Part shown: positions 59,227 to 64,000 of the stretch, piece after piece
Layout: each line of letters starts with the position of its first letter
Numbering within the stretch: the stretch's first letter is position 1
The notes under the pieces: model-generated
Told to the model about the DNA's origin: nothing
The model's database searches: none
What the model saw: only the letters and a program-made list of their open reading frames with translations
Source: Cavia porcellus
Lineage: Eukaryota; Chordata; Mammalia; Rodentia; Caviidae
DNA: 64,000 nt
Assembly: GCF_034190915.1 (NCBI RefSeq)
Contig: NW_026947484.1
Coordinates: 207,030,657-207,094,656, forward strand
Direction: 5' to 3'
Program-made: the position numbers and the translations under genes

Positions 59227-59632
59227 AAATAAGAAAAACATATATAAATATCATATTGTGTCTAGTGTAAACAGTAATAAAAACTGTAAGAGCAAAGAAA
59301 TGTAATTGCTATTGTAAAAAAAAGAGGAAAAGAAAGTGCTCTAAAGGATACAACTGCAAGTGTGTTTAGGTGTATGAGATAGAAGACCATATTACTAAAT
59401 TTTTTGTGGGATCATCGAGCAAATCTGTTTGAAGTCTCACTATTTGAATGTCCACTTCGTATGCTCTAATTTTGTAGCTTGAACAACTATTTCTAAGATG
59501 ACAGTACGTAATTTATCGAATAGTGGTTTCTTAGTGTTTGTTTTTCTTTCTTCCTTTGTAATTCTGTATTGGTGTTACTCTTTTTTCTGTTTTGCTTTTT
59601 TTTTCTCTTTAAGTAAAATTTTAAAAAAGAAA
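59227..59632 (+). mobile_element. L1 3'UTR (plus strand)
   Basis: A short 3'UTR with the CTCTAAAGGATACAACTGCAA block also seen at 4240, and a T-rich stretch then AAGTAAAATTTTAAAAAAG as a degraded A-tail. It matches the units of the 390-bp tandem duplication at 44789-45570 and lacks the extra ~800 bp present in the L1 at 3340-4190. Confidence 0.85.
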
Positions 59633-59680
59633 ACTATTTCATTTAAAATAATGCAAAAGAATACATACTGATAAAGACCA
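59633..59680 (+). mobile_element. possible continuation of the ancient L1 ORF2
   Basis: AACTATTTCATTTAAAATAATGC followed by AAAAGAATACATAC resembles, at roughly three-quarters identity over about 40 bp, the ORF2 stretch about 50-60 residues after FADD. This would place it just downstream of where the ancient L1 is cut at 52936. The match is short. Confidence 0.35.
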
Positions 59681-60040
59681 CTCACATCCTACCTCTGCCT
59701 AGCTTGTAATCACCTGTTACTTTCTTTTGTGTGAAATAAACTTGTCCTCACTGACACAGTCAAATTCTACCTCTTCTTGCAATCTGCCTACATTTTCGTG
59801 TCCAGAGTTCTTATAACTTATAATGCATTTAATGTTTTTACTCTGTGTATGCATAATACAGTATGTTTCAATAGTCTTTAAATTCCTAAAGTACAAAATT
59901 TAAAAGTATTTCATTTATTTTCGTCAGTCTTAACACAGTGCCTGGTGAATCATTTTGAGGTACTCTCCTTGAGTAAATAAATTATTCTAATCAATAGCTC
60001 CAATTACTATATAGCAATGAATGTGATTTTGTTTCTTTTT
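59681..60040. other. no recognisable feature
   Basis: Nothing identified. Confidence 0.5.
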
Positions 60041-60187
60041 CTTTTTTTCTCTCTCCCACTCTCCCTGTTTCTTCCTCTCTCTTCTCATTTCTCTCTCTCT
60101 TTGTCTCTCTCCCTCAGTCTCTCTCTGTCTCTGTCTGTCTCTGTCTCTGTCTCTGTCTCTGTCTCTCTGTCTCTCTCTCTCTCTCTG

Positions 60188-60255
<68 letters not shown>
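60041..60255. repeat. (CT)n/(CTCTGT)n microsatellite
   Basis: About 215 bp of CT dinucleotides with regular TGTCTC interruptions. The Ser/Leu-rich and Arg/Glu-rich frames on the two strands are translations of this repeat. Confidence 0.97.
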
Positions 60256-60260
<5 letters not shown>

Positions 60261-60261
60261 A

Positions 60262-60320
60262 CTCTCTTGTCAGTGGAAATTAAACCCAGGGATTTCTACC
60301 ATTGGACTACCTCTTCAGTC
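60262..60320 (-). mobile_element. tRNA-derived SINE fragment, antisense
   Basis: GTGGAAATTAAACCCAGGGAT is a mutated reverse B box, and CATTGGACTACCTCTTCAGTCC fits the reverse A-box side. The (CT)n tract adjoins its tail end. Confidence 0.5.
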
Positions 60321-60324
60321 CATC

Positions 60325-60442
60325 TTTTTTTAAATTAAGACAGAGTCATAGTAAGTTGCCCAGGTTGGCTCAAACATGTGATCCTCCTGCTTCAGCATCC
60401 CTACTAGCTGAGTGTACATTTCCATACCTTGCTCAGACCTTC
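60325..60442 (-). mobile_element. B1-like SINE, antisense
   Basis: The plus strand T-run, then AAGACAGAGTCATAGTAAG, TTGCCCAGGTTGGCTCAAAC, TGTGATCCTCCTGCTTCAGC and GAGTGTACATTTCCATACC, is a B1-type element in reverse. Confidence 0.8.
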
Positions 60443-61045
60443 TTATTATACACAATCATAGAGTGCTCTACCAAACAGGACACTTACCCTCAGCAAAGCA
60501 GTATCCAATTTGTTCTCTTACTCAGAAAATTTCATAGAGGTCCCAAGTGAATAAAGCACCCACAGTGGACCACTGGACCAGTGGCTGAGTTGTCCACAGA
60601 CAATTGGTTGTCTCAGGTAGAGGTCACAATTTCTTGAACTATTCCTTCCTTGGAAAGAAAGAATGAGGTACTTGAGGTTACATATGATCAGGAGTTCAGA
60701 GGATCTTCTATTTTTAAATGGTAGTATTTTCAACTGTTTCATGCACAGCATACTGTTAGGAATTATCTGCTGAATGAACAAATATTATACAAGTCATTTT
60801 GTGTGTAAGGTAACTTCCCCATAGCTGCTTGTAAAGGACAATCACAACAGCTTATACAGTATGATACTTTGTAAACTCATTTTGCTAGCAGCAAGAGTGC
60901 ATATAAATTGCATAGATACTTCATTTTGAGATCAGATTTGTAACTCTCCCTGATGCAAATGAATGAAGAATATTTTTGTTTTTCATTAGTATATGTACCT
61001 ACTCTTTGCATTTGCCTTAGAGGCTAGACATATATAGTTAACATA
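60443..61045. other. no recognisable feature
   Basis: Nothing identified. Confidence 0.5.
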
Positions 61046-61049
61046 CTTT

Positions 61050-61172
61050 AGGTCATACTGCTGTGGTGACACATGCCTGTATTCCCAGTACTCAATAGGC
61101 TGAGTCAGGAGGATTGCTGTTAGTTCTCGGTCAGTCTGGACTGCAATATGAGAGACCATGCCTCAAAAAAGA
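61050..61172 (+). mobile_element. B1-like SINE
   Basis: TGCTGTGGTGACACATGCCTG (A-box side), ATTCCCAGTACTCAATAGGCTG, GAGTCAGGAGGATTGC, AGTTCTCGGTCAGTCTGGAC (B-box side) and CATGCCTCAAAAAAG with A-tail show a near full-length 7SL-derived monomer. Confidence 0.85.
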
Positions 61173-62400
61173 AAACAATTTATTATCTTAGTTCTTTTTA
61201 ATTTCCTTTTTCTCTTTCTTTCTGGATCAGCTTTCTATTTTCAAAAGATCTAACTCTATGAAAGTTATCTTTTCATCAGGCAGTGGATGACACTTTCAAC
61301 TTGTCAGGAGAAACACTGGTCCTATTTTTGTTTTCGTATGTGTCAAATTGCTTTTGAAAACAATTTAGTTACTTTGTACTTAAGATTATCTTAAGAGATT
61401 TCCCTCACTAATTTCATAGCCCTTAGCCTAAGACTCAAGGAAATATGAACTTTGTAAATAATTACTAAAATAGGAATGAGTTGTTAATTGTCATGTTTTG
61501 TAGACATGACCTGATTACTGCTTCATTCTCTTGATATAATATACTTTTATTTTGATAAACAAAAAATTATCATACTTTCCCTTCATATGTAGGTGACCTA
61601 AGAAATCTTCATTCTCTGCTTTCTAAGAAAAGATGTTTAATAATTACTGATTTAAATCTTATGAACTGATGCAAGGCATTGAAAATAATGTCTGTTCTAC
61701 TTGTAATTTTGTTTCCTCATCTTTGTTAGAGATATTGTAATTTTTCTCGTTGCAGTGAAATGCTCTAGAAATTGTTGTAAATCTTTCCTAGTGAGAGTTT
61801 ACCTGATCCTTGTGCTCATATAAGAACTTGCAATTAGTGAGAAGTACTCTTACCTTGCTTCTGAAGGGTGGCTCCAGGCCCCCAGAGGTCCCCACTCCAT
61901 CCCATCCTGTTATAATGGAGAATGCAAGCACAATAGCCATTGAGATACAGAATTTTTGACTTTTATTTTGTAAAGGACAAAGATATCTTTAAGTTTGGAC
62001 TACAAGTTCTTTTTGTATATGTGGACATTTTGTGGTTTTCCTGCTGGAATTAGTTAGGTTTCAGGTACTGTGACAGCTAGTAAGTACCAATAGTACTTAT
62101 GAAAATGATAGATGTATAACAGAGGTCAGATATATGCATAAATGAATGGAGTCACAGATGATTAATTGATATGACAGATATGTTAGGACTAAATACACAG
62201 ATATAGTAATACGGAGATAAATTTATTAAATGAAGCTTTTCGCCTCTTAGTTCATTGTCATTAGAAGATTACTAAACATTCTGTTTCTGCAGTTCTTTTC
62301 ACTGAAGATAACAGTCAGCTGGGATCCTAAACTTTACTATCTTCCATTTTTGGAAAGTCAAAAAACAGTAATATATATTAAACATTCATATATGAATTGT
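61173..62400. other. no recognisable feature
   Basis: AT-rich, nothing identified. Confidence 0.5.
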
Positions 62401-62437
62401 TTTATATATATATATATATATACATATGTATATGTAA
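62401..62437. repeat. (TA)n microsatellite, short
   Basis: TATATA repeat with CATATG interruptions at its 3' end. Confidence 0.9.
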
Positions 62438-64000
62438 AATTATTTATTTATTTATAATTTGAATAAACAAAGGAACATGTGATTCTTTCTGGAACATCAG
62501 GAAGTTCCTCAACAAATTCAAGTGCTCTCCATGCCACAAACTTTGCAAATGTCCCAAAGAAATTAGAAAGTTTATGCACCTCCCATTTTGTCTGCCTCCA
62601 TTTAGCTAGCTAATCAGTAACAAGATCCTTTATGGATGAGTACTTGTTACTTGTTTCCTGTTTTCCTTATGGATGGGAACAATAAAGCTGAAAATAATTT
62701 CTCACACATTCAGGTGGTCATTATTTTAAATACAAGGTTCCCAAAGATATCATTTGAATCCCATCAATCTGAAGACCAACAGTTTGTTAAGCAAGTTACA
62801 CTTTTCTGATGATATATATTCACCAATCCTCTGCCTATAGTATCACCTGCTTTATTTCCTGTCTCAATTTCATACTTTTTCTGTGGGCAAACCCAGTAGG
62901 GAAATATATTTCAGTGACAATAAATGACAGTGCTGCTGTCTACACTCCATCTCATTACAGAAGCCTTGTCTTTCTAAAATGGAAAATGAATTTACATCTC
63001 AGTGTTATTTTTGCTGCCCAACAATTCAGCGAAACAATATTTGGGTAACTTCAAGTAAATTTGATTTTCTTTGCCTACCTCATGAAGTGTGAGTCACACT
63101 CAGGCAATGATATCACTTTCAAAATTTGGTTTGGTGTGATGTGAGGTAAAGCCCTTGTGACTAAGTGTTCATTCTTGGAGCAGGTAATGTCTTCTAATAT
63201 TTTCAAAGATCACAAGAGCCATTTTATTCCATGTTCATCATTCTCAGAATTAAAAACTTGCAAGGAATATTTCAATGCCTTTTCTTTCTATTATATAGAG
63301 GCTATATTAAAACCAGTCTAAGAAGGTGTTACTGCTACTAGCTAAAATATAAAAAATAAAAAGTTCTGGGTGTGCCCAAAAGTGCAGGGAAGGCTTTATT
63401 TATGTTATTGAAATAGAGGTCAGGGTTATCGCTGTTTGGAAGAGAAACTGAACTTATCTGAAACAAAAGGTTGGAGGATCTGCAAGTACTGGAGAGAGCT
63501 AGTGGGAAAATTCTGGAAGTCCATAAGGGCAGAAAGTTGGTCAGTATGATGAGGCCACTTTTTCTCTTATAGGTACTCAGGGAAGTTAAGGTGCTAGCCT
63601 GTGAAACTGCTGGTGGGTAAGAGTCTTATCATCATGATGATTCCATGTCAAAGTGGTGGATCCCAGATCTTTCTATATTTCTGTATGTCACAAGAGTTAG
63701 GCAAGAGTTAGGAGTTCACACCTTAAATAAGCAGAAAAATGACTAACAGTTACAAATTTCCTCAAGTAAATATTTGAGGACAAAGAAGATCAGGCCCCTC
63801 AAGCCACTAGATACACTCTAAAATTTAGTCCAAGCAGAGAAAATCAAATTTATTGTGGTCACTATTATTCACAGAGTATTATAATACTTCTCTGAGTAAT
63901 CCATTACTGCCAAGATCAAATTATAAAAATATCTATGCTGGTTCCTTCTTATAGAAGTTTGGAAAAACAGAGCATGTGTCTGGGATAAAAAAAGTACCAG
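62438..64000. other. no recognisable feature
   Basis: Unique-looking DNA to the window end. The frame 62809-63048 (79 codons) has no domain I recognise. Confidence 0.5.

Larger units (their letters stand above)
55655..59632 (+). mobile_element. L1, plus strand: 5'UTR monomers, deleted ORF1/ORF2, 3'UTR
   Basis: The order is: 92-bp tandem monomers (55667-56000), proximal 5'UTR to about 56490, part of ORF1 (56500-56885), then a jump into ORF2 RT (from about 56900), ORF2 to its end (about 59225), and 3'UTR with A-rich end at 59632. Two internal deletions are evident against the minus-strand copy: one joins the 5'UTR (GAATTC, 56493-56498) to mid-ORF1; the other joins ORF1 (CACCCAGACATATAATA, ending 56886) to the RT fingers (CCTGATGGATTC, from about 56898). 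A clear target duplication was not found. Confidence 0.85.

Noticed and set aside
59987..60283. Long Ser/Leu-rich (plus) and Arg/Glu-rich (minus) open frames
   Set aside because: They are pure translations of the (CT)n/(CTCTGT)n microsatellite.

Overview
This is mammalian, almost certainly rodent, DNA from a gene-poor region (intergenic or a large intron). It is AT-rich, with no compact operon-like gene layout. It carries 7SL-derived B1-like SINEs, tRNA-Ala-derived ID-like SINEs, L1 (LINE-1) elements of several ages and many MaLR/ERVL-type LTRs. L1s with tandem-monomer 5' ends plus ID/B1 SINEs fit a rodent. I cannot fix the family from sequence alone. I recognise no intact host protein-coding gene, rRNA gene or tRNA gene. 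The longer reading frames are pieces of L1 ORF1/ORF2; the rest are short and unsupported.

Layout. 1-4536: 5'-truncated (by the window edge) sense L1 with a mutated ORF2 and a composite 3'UTR. 4.5-32.5 kb: old, mostly unannotatable AT-rich DNA with scattered LTRs (5.5, 7.1-7.8, 10.4-11.1, 21.9, 22.8, 25.9 kb), SINEs (12.9, 15.2, 20.5, 21.2, 22.6, 25.2 kb), one near-perfect hairpin (17.74 kb) and a few splice-flanked segments with one open frame that could be host exons or pseudo-exons (15.45, 25.45, 31.19 kb). 32.5-33.5 kb: ancient antisense L1. 37.42-39.61 kb: a complete MaLR LTR element on the minus strand with both LTRs, a tRNA-Leu-type primer site and a perfect 5-bp target duplication. 42.9-47.4 kb: a half-L1 (HAL1-like) element with ORF1 and only the two ends of ORF2, itself split by a 1.41-kb retrotransposon with a 12-bp target duplication and a 390-bp duplicated 3' tail. 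51.0-59.7 kb: an ancient sense L1 split by two younger L1s arranged head to head. These two have homologous proximal 5'UTRs but different distal tandem monomers (about 68 bp and 92 bp). 60-64 kb: a (CT)n microsatellite, SINEs and unremarkable DNA.

Nothing here forms a working pathway. The window is a record of nested retrotransposition. Its most interesting parts are the half-L1, the composite insertion inside it, and the head-to-head L1 pair with different promoter monomers. All L1 copies are inactive: both younger ORF2s with an RT domain have lost the motif A aspartate and carry stops and frameshifts.
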